64,000 nt of DNA, from positions 5,643,001 to 5,707,000 of the forward strand of contig CM032123.1 in NCBI GenBank assembly GCA_018894105.1. Reading direction: 5' to 3'. Position 1 is the first letter of the stretch, and the number at the start of each line of letters is the position of its first letter. Position numbers and translations under genes: made by a program. The notes under the pieces are model-generated. The model made no database searches and was not told the origin of the DNA. It saw only the letters and a program-made list of their open reading frames with translations. The stretch is from Jacaranda mimosifolia. Its lineage: Eukaryota; Streptophyta; Magnoliopsida; Lamiales; Bignoniaceae. Shown here one piece after another: positions 1 through 12,401 of this stretch.

Positions 1-1739
1 TATGTCCTGTCTCAGCTCCTTCCTAAGTACCGGTTCGTGCCTCTTCTCTTGAAATAGAATCTCTCTTCTTCCCAATAGTTCCTCCTACTCAACCTATTCC
101 CACTCACCCAATGTTCACTCGGTCCAAAAATAAGATCTATAAACCTATTAAGCGCCTCACCTTTACTATTTCTACTTCTCCTAAAGTTGTGCCACCATCA
201 CCTGAGAACTCTTGTATCCCTTCCCCTCTCTTCTCCAGCAGCACCCATGATGCCCCTAAAGACCCAAATTGGTCTCAGGCAATGCAAACTGAACTCTCTG
301 CCCTAAAAAATCAAAGTATATGGTCTTTGGCCCTGAAGGAAGAAACCAAGAATTTGGTTAGCTACAAATGGGTTTTTGGGGTTAAGCAGAATCCTGATGG
401 TTCTATTAATAAGTATAAGGCTTGCCTTGTTACCAAAGGTTTTAGCCAGTGACCCAGACTCGACTACGACGACACCTTTTCACCTGTGGTCAAACACATT
501 ACTGTCTGCACTCTTCTTTCTCTGACTGTGATCAACAATTGGCCCCTTAGGCAGATTAACTTCAATAATGCGTTCCTCAATTGTACATTAGATGAGGAGG
601 TTTTCATGTCTCAGTCGTCCGGGTTCATTCATCCATCTTTTCCTACTCATGTTTGCCATTTGCATAAAGCAATTTATGGGCTGAAGCAAGCCCCTCGTGC
701 TTGGTTTTCTAAGCTCAAGTTTTATTTGATTAGTTATCGTTTTTCGATGGCTCAATCTGACAATTCCCTCTTCATTCTCAAAGGCTCTGTGTTCTCTATT
801 TATCTTTTTGTGTATGTTGATAACTTAATTCTTATTAGTCCCAATTCACATGCCATTAACCAGTTTCTTGAGTCTATTGGCAATAGGTTCTCATTAAAGG
901 ATCTTGGTGATTTGGATTATTTTCTTGGCATTGAAGCGTGGCGCACACAAGATGGCCTCTTTCTATCTCAATATTGATATATTCTGGACATTCTGGCTCG
1001 TGCTCGTATGCTCACTGCCAACTTTGTCGGTACTCCTCTTTCGACCTTTCACCTTTTACGCCATGACGATGGTTCTGCTCTCTCAAATCCTCAAGAGTAT
1101 CATGCACTTCTTGGGTGTCTCCAATACCTTCAATTCACTCGGCCGGGCATTGCTTTCACTATTAACAAGCTAGCACAATTTTCCAGCAATCCCACTGACC
1201 AACAGTTGCGAGCCCTTAAGCGTGTCTTACGGTATCTCCGTGGAACTGCTGATTATGGTCTCTTTCTTCACCGAAAATCTCTCATTACCTTGCATGCCTT
1301 TACTGATGCTGACTGGGGAGGCAATAAGGATGACAAAAGTTCCACTCCTTGGGCGTCTCGAAAGCAATGTGTTGTTGCCCGCTCCTCTACTGAAGCTAAA
1401 TATTGCGCTATTTCAAATGCTACTGCCGAGCTCTGTTAGCTTATTAATCTGTTTCGTGAGCTGTACATTCCATTACCAGCTCCTCCTCTTCTCTATTGTG
1501 ACAATCTTAGAGCAACTTATTTATGTGCCAATCCGATATTTCACTCGCGTATGAAACACATCGAGATTGACTATCACTTTGTTCGCTCAAAGATTCAAGA
1601 TGTTGTTCTTCATGTAGCTCACATCTCCTTTGGCGATCAACTTGCTGATGTCTTCACGAAAGCTCTTCCACGGCCGACATTTGAGTCCATTCAGTTCAAG
1701 ATTGGTATCTCTCCTGGTCACCATCTTAAGGGGGCGTAA
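1..1739 (+). pseudogene. Ty1/copia polyprotein remnant (reverse transcriptase and RNase H)
   Basis: This is the 3' part of a copia-type pol gene, which copies element RNA into DNA. One frame from about 27 to 1739 carries, in order, the pre-RT THPMxTRSK motif (about 102-125), the RT core with TFSPVVK, YGLKQAPRAW and the metal-binding site region, RNase H (DADWGG, SSTEAKY) and the terminal ADVFTKALPR motif. The catalytic YVDD box reads YVDN (about 817-828). Stops interrupt the frame at 24-26, 450-452, 975-977 and 1437-1439, but the frame does not shift between 27 and 1739. The upstream gag, protease and integrase parts lie outside the window. The copy is dead. Family assignment is secure; lineage is not. 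Confidence 0.93.
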
Positions 1740-1896
1740 TAAGGAAACTTCTATTGTCCATATTGTACATCATTTACTTTCCTTCCTAGTTGTAATCATT
1801 CCTCACTTAGATTTATTCAGTTTTCCTTTCTATGTAACTTCCCTTTTATACTGTGTAAATCTCTTGCACATAAACATGTGTGATCAATAATATTCA
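1737..1896 (+). repeat. Probable short copia 3' LTR
   Basis: A purine tract (AAGGGGGCG, 1728-1736) follows the last pol codons, as expected of a polypurine tract. The next roughly 160 bp contain a TATA-like TTTTATACTGTG and end in ATATTCA. The first bases TAATAAGGAAA resemble a decayed TGTTAGGAAA LTR start. The 5' LTR lies outside the window, so the boundaries cannot be verified. Confidence 0.4.
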
Positions 1897-4800
1897 ATAG
1901 GTTTTTCACCATCTTTAAAGCCATTTCAGGTTTTTCAATATGAAACAAAATCTAGTATTATCATAGAATGCATAATGATTACAATCAAATCTGTCAACAA
2001 ATATGTGCAAGCAGCTCAATTAATGCAAGGTATTGTTCCTTTGGTATGTATTAATAAGGCTTTTGTTTTAAAAAAACACCTCAAAAATGAAAGAGAGAAA
2101 TTTATATGCAAGCCTCATGTCTGGTGTCCCTTGCACTTTTGAATGTAAACAAGTTCAAATATGATCAATAATTTTGTTGAAAAAAAATAAATCAATTCGA
2201 ACCACAGCATCCAACCATCCATGAAAATAATTCATCCTAAAAAAATTATAGATTTTGATACATCAGTATCACATGTATCCAATGTTTGATCGAAGTTTAA
2301 CATATCCTTGAAAAATAGTAAATTTCATTGCCGTCAATATAACTTGACTCAAACATAGTCTCCTAAGGTAGCAACACTTAAGTATCAAATTGGACAATAC
2401 ATAACTCAGACACGACGTCTTTTTTCACATGACGTACGTTGTATGGGAAAAATGATGAAGAAAGAATCTTATACGTACAAATTAATAATTTCTGATTATA
2501 AATTGTTTGTCGACTTATTCCATTGGTGTGCTTTCCAATCGAGGATGACCAGGGACTGAAATGCCAATTGGTGGTGGGAAAGAAAAAGGCAAGATAAAGA
2601 TACATTTGGACTTTATGAGGAAGTCAATTAGATTTAACTCTTTCGAGTGAGTGCAAGCACCACAAAAGAAGTTAAAAACCCTAGAAGAATGTAAAGGACA
2701 ACCCACAAACAAAAGCTAAGAGGGAATATTATGAATGGAACATAATGCATAGTGGCAACTGGTATGCACCACCTCTTTACAAGAGATATTGGATCCACTC
2801 AAACTGTTTGTGGCATTAACTTGTGAATAAATCAATATTTATAATCGATACTTAATTTTGTGTCATACTAAAGGAGTAGATAATATTAATTAAAATATTT
2901 TATAATTTTTCGATTGTTTCTCATGATTTTTAAGGCATATTTCCAAGACAAAATTCCTCATCAATGTACTGATTGGATTATATCAACTAGGCTCTCATAT
3001 TTTCGACAGATTTAGTCATAGTTAACGTATATGTGGGAATAACAGACATAATTCATAAATCTCTTCCAAAATTTTCCTTCAATTTATAAGATAAGAATTT
3101 TATCCCACATCCAAAAAGTTGATAATTTTAAACAATTTCTAAGTTGTTCCTTTTTAAAATAAAAGCATTCACCAATGCATGCTGATGGAGTAATATCTCA
3201 ACATGTAAGCCATCATTATATGATGGTTGGAGCTTTACAAAAAAAATATAATATTAATGATAAAAAAATATATATGACAATATAAAAATTGTTACTAACA
3301 ACATATTTTAAATGATAATAATTTTTATTTTATCACTAATGATATCTTTTTAAGTGACAATAATTTTTAGCTTATCACGCTATAGTTTAATAGTGGCATG
3401 AATTACTGTTTTAAATTATCCTTATTCATACCTAGTGCTACATTGTGCCCTTATAAGGTTATGTCTTTCTATAGTGCTGCTAAATGGTAAGTCAAGGATC
3501 AAATCGTCGAATCGAAAAAATTAGATTCTATCATATAGCTTTATATCGAATAATATGTGTATGAGTTGGAGATAAGCGGACTCAAATTGTTGACATCCAC
3601 CATAGGGTAAACTATTACAACTCAAATCCTCCGACTAATTCTACCGTAAATGCCAATAATAATAATACGGAATTTGATAAAATATTAATATGTGGATAAT
3701 TAAGGCATGAACACACTATTCTAAAATAATTATTGCATATATAATAATTTAGGAAGTTTACGATCACACTCAACAAATATTATTATGCTAGACGGGATCA
3801 CCGCTCCCTATCCTCAGCTCAAGAACAACAGCAAAGACATGAAGGAGAAAAACAAAAAAGGGGCGCGGGAAAGGGGAATAAAAATGAAAAGGAAATTAGA
3901 AAAGTTTGTGCAGTATTTAGTCTGATATTTCAGTGCCATCAATTCACCAATGCATATTGTTATTGACTGTAATCCATTTACTCTCTAACAAAAGCCCCTT
4001 TTTTCCCTCAGCATTTGCACCCACTTTCCCTTACACGGACATGACAAATTTCTCACCAAGTGATCATCATGCCACCATCCCACACATTCTCTTTCTTTTT
4101 TTTCCTTTTTTCTTTTCCTCGGGAAAAAAAGAGAAAAAGGAAAAATTAAAGAAAAAGGGATCATAATTCATAATTCCAGTGTTGGACATAAAGTCATCAG
4201 CTAAATGTACAAAAAAGATGCTAATCTAAATCTAACTGGGAATAAAATTCAATCATGGTAATGATGGCTACAACAATTCACTTTATTTGGCATATAATAG
4301 ACAACAGCAGGGTCAGTGGCAATAGCATCTATATGTCCATCTGTCCATCCTTTTCCTTGATCAACTTCCAACGTTAAAAAAAAGGTTTCCCCAGCAAAAC
4401 GAAAACTAGGTCGTATAGAAATATAAAAAGTCGTTGGAAAAAGTGGCAGAACATGACATTTTTAACTGTTCTACTCAAATTTAATGTATAAGACTAATTC
4501 GTACAAGAATGTTTTTTTGTGTGGCATTTCATTTTCTTTTTTCTTTTCTTTTTTCTGCAATATTTCATAATTTCTATTCACCTCTCAAGAAACTCTTTTT
4601 TTCTCACATAAGGTATATTATTATTAGAATATATTTGTATGCTAGCTTGAGAGAATATTAATATTTTTCTTTTGCGTCTAATTATATGCAAAAAAACGCT
4701 TTTTAAGTCCATAATCATGAGATTCTTCTCTAATGATTTTAATAGTTGTTTTACTAGTTCTCTTTTCTTTTTATGTCTCTTGTTCTTCTCCCTTGGACAA

Positions 4801-5019
4801 GAAAATTAAACTAGTCACAAATTGAATTATAATTAGTATGTATTACAAGTTTGTAGCTCAAGCTCAACTGGATATGTCTATAAGCATTTGGAAAGCAGAA
4901 TTTTAACGTTTATTGAACGCAAAAATTTTGATGAGAAAAAATGTATATATAATAAGACAAAGAAAAATAAATAAAAACATAAAAATGTTCCAAATCTTCT
5001 TTTCTTTTCTTTTCTTTTC

Positions 5020-5061
<42 letters not shown>

Positions 5062-5680
5062 GTTGTTTAGGGAAAACAGCACAATATGATGAAGACCATG
5101 AGCATTATGGTTGTTTAGAAGTCGGAGAAAGAAAAAATTAATAATCATTTCGTCCTACTTTAATCTCGTTTTCAATTATCGTCTTTATTAGAAAATGTGA
5201 GAAAAATGAGTTTTTCCTAAATATATAATACTCCTCCTTAAATTTTCTTTACTTAGTGTTTTCCTCTCTCAAATTTTTTATTATTTTCTTTCTTATCAAA
5301 TTATACGTGTGATGAGAAAAGAAAACCAAAAAGGAGAACTTGAAGTCATGTACACGAGTGATCAATTTGCCACTTAGAATCTATCAGATAATTATTATCA
5401 TGTAATATCTTTTGAAAATTCAAAAAGGAAGAGCATGCATCATGTCTGCGTGTGCAAATTTTCTGCTTTTGAATGGTATTTGATTAGTCCGTACAGCTCA
5501 ATCCCATAACTCCCCTTGATCACTTGAGATACTGCGACCGTGTACTATATGTGTGTGTGATATTATATATATTCAAAAACATTAAAAAAAATTAATGTAA
5601 TAATTTATTGCTCTTAAATTACTTTATATATATATATATATATTATAAAAAATAGCCACATGAAAATGATAGGATCGGAT
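1897..5680. other. AT-rich intergenic DNA, no gene seen
   Basis: Only short open frames without family resemblance occur here. The stretch holds poly-A and poly-T runs and a (TTTTC)n microsatellite that passes into a long T run at about 5000-5060. I see no transposon ends that I can pair. Confidence 0.6.
5000..5060. repeat. (TTTTC)n microsatellite and poly-T run
   Basis: Five or so TTTTC units are followed by an uninterrupted T run of about 30 bases. This is simple-sequence DNA; the lysine-rich antisense frame across it is an artefact. Confidence 0.9.
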
Positions 5681-6219
5681 TAGGGATGGCAATGGGTCCG
5701 GATAAACCGGGGACCCGCCCCGGATGGGGCAGGTTTGGAGTGAAAAAAATGGGGATGGGGCGGGTGACGGGTCTTGATTATCAAGACCCGCCCAGGTCCG
5801 GGGCGGGTTACGGGTTTTTGTGGACCTGCCCCGGTCCCTCCCTATGTTATATTATATATAATATATATTTATATTATATATATATATAAGTATAAGTATT
5901 TATTAGGTTATAATACTATATTAGAAAATTAGGACTTCTTTTTTTTTTTTAACTTGTTTCAATTTTATTCTTTCAAACCCGATATTCACCAGAGCAAAAT
6001 CTGTATATTCAAGTGATTATGAAGAAAAGAAGGTAAAAAATATATACACAAAAATACAAAAAAATGCAAAAAAAAAAAAAAAAAAAAACCAGGTTAGGGG
6101 GGTCCAACCTGCCGGGTCCGAGGCCAAAGGGAAGGCGGGGCGGGGCGGGTCCTAGGTCTCTCAATTTTCATGCGGGGTGGGTCTCGGGTCCTACCAGACC
6201 CACCCTGTTGCCATCCCTA
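5681..6219. mobile_element. hAT-like MITE with perfect 8-bp target duplication
   Basis: The 539-bp element starts TAGGGATGGCAA and ends TTGCCATCCCTA, a perfect 12-bp terminal inverted repeat. It is flanked by the identical 8-bp direct repeat GATCGGAT (5673-5680 and 6220-6227). An 8-bp duplication with YAGGG-type ends is the hAT signature. The ends are GC-rich, full of GGGT/CGGG motifs on both strands, and include a 10-bp-stem hairpin (5768-5777 with 5781-5790). The centre is AT-rich with an A run. It codes for nothing, so it is non-autonomous. A relative lies at 59303-59908. Confidence 0.92.
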
Positions 6220-6227
6220 GATCGGAT

Positions 6228-7763
6228 CGCTTGTATGTGACGGTAAAATACACATAAAACATGATTTTTATAAAGACAATAATCATGAAATATAAAAATA
6301 ACAGTTTATATATATATATATAAACAAAATAGGAGTATATACTATGAGAGTAAAACCAAAGAACTTAAATATAATTTCATATATTAACGCGAGTATGAAA
6401 ATTTTTCTATTTTCTCCTTCAAACGTGCATCATTGAATGAGTCTTTTCATCCATATTCATTCTTAAAATAGACATAAATATCAGAGTCATTGATCAAAGA
6501 TCAGCAGACGAATATTTTATAACATTCAAATTTGTATAATGAATTCGATAACAAACAAAATAAGATAAATATGATGAACAAAACTATTATAGTATACTTT
6601 TAAATGACACTTTTAAGATTATTATAGTGTAGATGGATTAATTAGCTAAATTCAAGCTAATTTTACTTGGACGGACCATTTATTTTTAAACCAAAGTACT
6701 CCTATAAAAAATTACATGAATCTTGATCCTATTCGAATATCAAATTGGACTTATTTACCAGCATTACATTTAATATGTCCTCGTAAAGTTAAAAGTATAC
6801 GTTGGGAGGAGAAGTTTTCAAATAATAGTTTCTTCGTATTTACATGCAGTTTAGGAAAAAATATATATATCTATTATCTGTAAAAATTCGTATGTGCGTC
6901 CCTCATAATATAAATGTCACTATTTATATAATAATTATTGTTTTTCACGGCCAAATGGACGAATTGGAGTGGGAGTTGTGGGATTGGGGCCAACGGACAC
7001 GTGCAAATGATGGGAATGTCTTCTTCTGGTAATGATGATTTCCCACCGTTTCTTCCACTGTGTGGGCTCCACTCAGTACATCCCCAATATTATCTATAAT
7101 GCTATCCAACTTTTTCTTTGACCACAATTAAACTCCCGTCAAATCACACACTTTTGATTATTGTTCTTATTAATACTGTTAAAACTTCTTTTCTGAATCG
7201 ACGTCCAGTTTTTTCATATTTGGAACTAGGATTATGAAAAGAAAAAAATATTGTTAAAAATAAGTTGGAAAGAAAATAAAGAGTGTGGTAGATTTTATTC
7301 CAAATGGATTGAATTGATGGTTTTGAAATAATTCATAAACTATTTGTCTTTTATTGTTTTTTCATAAATTTTTCATGTAAAACTCTCCATCAATGTTGCA
7401 TATCGACATAATATTATTTTAATGTAATTAAAGTTTTATATTTAATAATAAATTTAATTATTATTATTTAGACTTTTTATATATATCTAATGAAGATATC
7501 AGAAATAAGGAAAAAATTAAGCAAGTGAGTAAAGCAAAACTACCACCGGTTAAGAAAGAAAATGAAAACAAAAATGAGTGTTAAAATTGGATTAATTGAT
7601 GAGACAATCAAAAGAAGTATAATTTAGATTAATTGACGAGAAAATCAAAAGAAGTAAAATAAGTTATGCTACAGTTATTTAAAAAAATTTATAAGTTTCT
7701 ACATTTTATAAGGTATTTTTCGAATGTATAAGATGCAAGATATTATTTTTAAAGTAAGTTATT
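6228..7763. other. AT-rich intergenic DNA, no gene seen
   Basis: No coding frame with family resemblance was found. A palindromic G-box, CACGTG, occurs at 6998-7003 in a locally less AT-rich patch (about 6950-7090), but no gene follows it that I can recognise. Confidence 0.5.
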
Positions 7764-8048
7764 AAAGCGTTTGGATAAAATAAAATTTTAAAATTTTAAA
7801 ATTATTAGTAATAGTAATTTTGTTATTAAAATGAATATTAAAGCAGTTTGTTTGTTAAAATCTTGAAAATAAGTTAGGATCTTTTCTTAGTTTTTTAAAA
7901 AAAAATTATAAGATTTTAATATCTTATTTTATGATTTTATAAACTTTTTAAAAAAAAAAATTATCAAACAGTACTTTCTAGCATCTTATAACATTTTAAA
8001 CATCTTATAAGATGATTTGATGAGCTTATAAACTCACTCAAACGCTTT
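7764..8048. mobile_element. Small MITE-like element with AAAGCGTTTG ends
   Basis: AAAGCGTTTG (7764-7773) is mirrored by CAAACGCTTT (8039-8048). Between them lies non-coding AT-rich DNA with inverted stretches such as ATCTTATAA and TTATAAGAT. The terminal 10-bp inverted repeat supports a MITE of about 285 bp. I could not establish a target duplication, so the superfamily is left open. Confidence 0.55.
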
Positions 8049-8830
8049 TTAACTTTAATTTAGTAAATTTAATTAAAATACAAAATCAGTTAACTCTAAC
8101 CTCTGTTCATCATCATTAACATGGTCTCCTTTTTTAACTGAGAACGGGGTCAGTAAACTAATGGAAAATCAACACACCAGTAAAGGGAGGAGAAAGAACA
8201 GAAAATGCCCATTTTATCGACTGTTTAATATTTCAAAGTCGATATAAAATAATTAAATTTTTGCCTAAAAAAAGGGTTACTAAAAATTGATAAACAATGT
8301 TTGTGAAGACAATTGTAGAATATTTCCTTTCCCTTAGAGATCAATGATTCTACAGGGATGGAACACAAACTTTTTTGGCTAATAAGTCCATAATTACAGC
8401 TAATGATATTTTCACGTGCTATCCACATATATATATGATCAGTCTTAGTTAGCCCTAAAAGACGGTGTACAATGTACTTACCATATATGTAATCTCCCAT
8501 TCTATCTTGATTATTACACCGCCACAAATTAAATGATAAAGTACACAAATTAAGTAGTTAATATTATATAATGGGTATTTATTAGTGTGTTTAAAGTTGT
8601 TTAGGTCTTGAGATCTCTCTATTTTTTATTTATTTATTGTATGAATTGGTTAATTGTGATTAAAGTTATTTGATCATCATTACAACATCGAGCTTAGGTT
8701 AGCATGAAAACGGTATCATATAACGCTGCTATGATTCTTGAATAACTTTGAAGAGTAAATGAATATTTCAATACAGTTCTGAATGTCCTAAAATAATCAT
8801 AATTAACGAAATATGAAATATAAAATTTTC
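8049..8830. other. AT-rich intergenic DNA, no gene seen
   Basis: One 107-codon minus-strand frame (8225-8548) has no recognisable family motif and sits in AT-rich DNA. I see no other structure. Confidence 0.5.
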
Positions 8831-8835
8831 AGCTT

Positions 8836-9326
8836 TGTTAGATTCCCACATCGGTTAAGAAAATGAGTAGTGTCTCCATATATGATTTTGAATAATCTTC
8901 ACCTCTTGAACTTAGCTTTTAAGATGAGTTAAGTCCAAGGTTTATTATTTGATATAGTATCAGAACCACCCATATCCTAACGTTGGGCTATCTATTTCGT
9001 ATCATTTCATGCTCCATATGTTCATTTCTAAGCGTATGCAGACCCATATCCTGATGTTGGGCTCCCCAATGTTATAGGCTACCTATTTCGTATCATTTCA
9101 TGCTCCATATGTTCATTTCTAAGCGTATGCAGACCCATATCCTGATGTTGGGCCACCTATTTCGTATCATTCCATGCTCTAAATTTCATTCTAAGCATAC
9201 GCAGGGTGTGTTAGATTTTCACATCGGCTAAGTAAATGAGTATGATCTCTATATATGATTTTGGATAATGTTTACCTCTTGAACTAGTTTTTTAGATAAG
9301 TTAGCTTCAAAGTCAATTTTTTTATA
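8836..9326 (+). mobile_element. Complete TRIM (mini LTR retroelement)
   Basis: This 491-bp element has two LTRs of about 119 bp (8836-8954 and 9209-9326), both starting TGTTAGATT and ending in TA. The first LTR is followed at once by a primer-binding site, TAGTATCAGAACC (8955-8967), close to the initiator-tRNA-Met type TGGTATCAGAGCC. A purine tract GCAGGGTG precedes the second LTR. The target duplication AGCTT is present on both sides (8831-8835, 9327-9331). The internal 240 bp has no coding capacity and consists of three tandem units, so the element depends on enzymes supplied in trans. Size, PBS and missing genes define a TRIM. Confidence 0.88.
8969..9206 (+). repeat. Three tandem units inside the TRIM
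   Basis: Units starting CCCATATCCT run 8969-9042, 9043-9132 and 9133-9206. Each contains TATTTCGTATCATT and ends near AAGCGTATGCAGA or a variant. The middle unit carries about 16 extra bases. This array makes up almost the whole internal region. Confidence 0.85.
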
Positions 9327-9441
9327 AGCTTTTTTGGAATATCAAAAGCCTAATTATTTAGATCATAAATGTAAAATCAGTTGTTTGAGACATAATTAAT
9401 TTGAAAATATATATTAAAATTTTGATATTCTTGCAATATAT

Positions 9442-11067
9442 ATGGCTTTGTTCTTTTACATTTTGGGTGTTTTCTAGAAAATATTTTGGAAGAATGGTTT
9501 TTGGAAGAAAATTTGGAGAATGTGCCAAGCGTTTCTTTTTGTTTTTGGAAAAACAGGAAAAATGAATTAAAAATGAGTTGCTTGTTTCTTTTTGTTTGGG
9601 ATGAGACAAACTTTACTGTAGAGGTCAAATTAGTTTAATTTTTGTTGGATTTATAGAATAAAAGTGATTTTTTTTATATAATATATGTATATATATTTAT
9701 AGTTAGATAATGTGTATGTATGTATGTATATATATATATATGTGTGTGTGTGTGTAACGATTGATACATGGTTGTAATAAAATGATATACAATTAATTTA
9801 ATTGATGATTTATTATGAAATTTATATTTTTATAAACTTAACATTAGCAAATGATGTATTACTTGGAAGAAAAATACTTATTAATAAATATTAATTATTT
9901 ATAAAATTATAGTTATATCTTAAGACAATAAAATTGGCTAATACCATAATTATGTCATAATTGTTAATTTCGGCTTATAGAAAAAAAATTATTGTACATT
10001 AATCATAAATTAATTACTATTTATTAATTAAAATACAATTATTTAACAATTTATTGTTTCTAATTTATGTACAAATAAAACTTAATTATTGATTTAAATA
10101 AAATAATTTATTTAATAATTTATATATGTAATACTTATAACAATTCATCAAGTTAAAAAAATAAATAATTTTATATTATATGAAATTAAATCATCTTAAA
10201 TTATATATTAAATAAATAAATAAAATATTTAATTATATGTGAATGAAATATATATTAATTAATATATAAATAACAAGTGTTTAAATAATTAAATAAATTA
10301 ATTTAATAGGTTATTTAATTATTTTAGCTCATTATTTAATTAATACATTATTTAGTAAATAAGTTACTTAGTAAACAATCAAACAATTTTTACTTAAATT
10401 TAATCAATTTTCTCAATAACTATTTTAATTATATTAATATTTATTTATTAAACTTAACATATTATTCAATAATAATTAAATTTGTTATTATAATTTTAAA
10501 TTAATCTAAAGATTAATATTTAATAAAGATTATTTTTTGGAGAATATTAATTTATTTATTATATCAAATTAAAACATCTTAAATTATTTATTCAATGAAT
10601 AAATGTAATATTTAATTAATATATTAAATATTAAATATAAATAAATACATTATTTAATTAATAAGTAATTTAATTAATTAGTTTAATTAATTTAATACGT
10701 TATCTAGTAAATAAGTAATAATATAAATAGTATTTAATTAAATTTAATTTTTTACTATTAATTTAATTAAATTTTTAAACATAAGTTTTAGAATTTTATA
10801 TTTACTAAAAATTTTAATATATATGGATGAGTTAAGTAAGATAGTAACAAATGAATTAGTCTTGTGAAAGGTAGAATGAGGAAGTAAAGGGGTAGGTGGG
10901 GGAACGTGTGGTTTTTAGTATATAGAGTATTTTGAGATTGTTTTGGTAGGGGTTTTTTGCGTATAGATTTTTTGTATTTTGATAGAATAATTGAAGAATG
11001 TGTATACTTTTTGGAATTATTTTAGGAGTTGAAAAATATTTTGAAAAAATATAAAAGAACAAGCACT
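9442..11067. mobile_element. 1.6-kb non-coding hAT-like repeat, copy 1
   Basis: This segment matches 51996-53632 in the same orientation and over the whole length. Shared blocks include the start (CTTTGTTC), GACAAACTTTACTGTA, AAAAGTGATTTTTT, a TA/TG microsatellite, a long run rich in AATTAATTTA, and the GGGGTTTTTTG block near the end. It ends ACAAGCACT, the degraded mirror of the start. Short frames in it are by-products. The copy seems older than copy 2, because its terminal repeat is less exact. Confidence 0.72.
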
Positions 11068-12136
11068 ATATATATATATGTATTTTTTATTTTTTTTATT
11101 TTTTTTATTTATTATTTTTTTTCTTTTACCTTTAATAAGAATCAATCATTTGAAAGTTTAAGAGAAAATATTTTGTCATAAAACTGGGCCGTCTCAAACT
11201 TTTATATTGGCCTTCAAACTAAGTCACAAACACCTATTAGTTGGTACCATTCGAGCTAAAATTTATTATTGTTCCTATATAGTTCGAACTATTTATGGGG
11301 TATTAGGCATCAAAATTTGGATTTTTATAGATAAGGAAGAGGAATAAGAAAAGTTTAATTGTTTTCCCTTCTATCCATTGATAGAACAAAAAAGGCAAAC
11401 TCGTTTATTCTTTTTCTAGGGCATATAAGTTTCATTCATTTATAATAAAAAAAATTATTTTCAAAACATGTGATTCTTTAAATTAATAATATAACAGACC
11501 AATTTCAATTATACAAAAAGTTTTATTTTTTATTTATTTAAAATTCCACACCCAATTAAATAACTACCTTAATTTTAGGATAGAAAGAATACAACGTAGA
11601 AAAGTTGTCCAACTTTTTTTCTTTTAAGTTGTTATTTGTCAAACGTGATCACAGAATATATTCCCCATTTCTTTTTTATTTTTATTAAAGATAAGACTTC
11701 CAATAGTGCAATTATTTTTTTTTGTTTCAATGAAGTGACAACTACGTAGATTTTTAGGTGCAAAATCATGAGCCCCTAAGAAACTAGGCAAAAGATAAGA
11801 ATTTCGTGATTGATGGGAGTCTAGTATAATTTTTCGGTCACTTGGACATATTCATATGTTATTCTTATACTGATATTCAATATTTCGGGACAAAATCCAA
11901 TGATCCCATTGTAATCTTAAAATGTCAATATTTGTATCATTATTCCACAAAATAGTTTGACCAATTGTATCTGGAAATTTAGGAATTTAGGACGCATCAA
12001 TTGTACATTTTCCTCTAAAATGGCCCACCCATGTTGTATGCAGTTCTGGGTGCGAAACGGTTCGTTTTTTTTTTTATTTCAGCAGAACATACTAGAAGAC
12101 CAGTTGAGGAGACGGAATGCAAGAGAAAGGGCCAAG
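11068..12136. other. AT-rich intergenic DNA, no gene seen
   Basis: I find simple-sequence T and A runs and one short frame at 11957-12145 without family resemblance. That frame runs into the TRIM relative that follows. Confidence 0.5.
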
Positions 12137-12401
12137 GATCACTAATTTACTTATTTGATGTGGGAATCTAATACACTTTTTACATGTTTAAAAATGAATA
12201 TTTGAAGCGTGAAATAATATGAAATAGGTGGTCCAACAACATTAGACAGCCCAACACCAACAATGAGTGACTCTGATACTATATCAAAAAATGAATTTTA
12301 TGCCTAACTTGCTTTGAAAGTTAGCTCAAGAGGTGAAGATTGTCCAAGGTCATATGTAGAGACTACTACTCATTTTATTTAACCGATATGTAAATCTAAT
12401 A
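12137..12401 (-). mobile_element. Truncated TRIM, inverted relative of the 8836 copy
   Basis: Read on the minus strand, a 120-bp LTR (12401 to 12282) begins TATTAGATTTAC and contains CACCTCTTGA like the complete copy. It is followed by the PBS TAGTATCAGAGTC (12281-12269) and a shortened internal region with TTGGTGTTGGGC and CACCTATTTC. Only the first 35 or so bases of the second LTR remain (12173 to about 12137). Only one internal unit is left. Confidence 0.75.

Noticed and set aside
5686..5889. 67-codon frame rich in G, P and R
   Set aside because: It lies entirely in the GC-rich arm of the hAT-like MITE at 5681-6219 and runs out into TA repeat; composition artefact.
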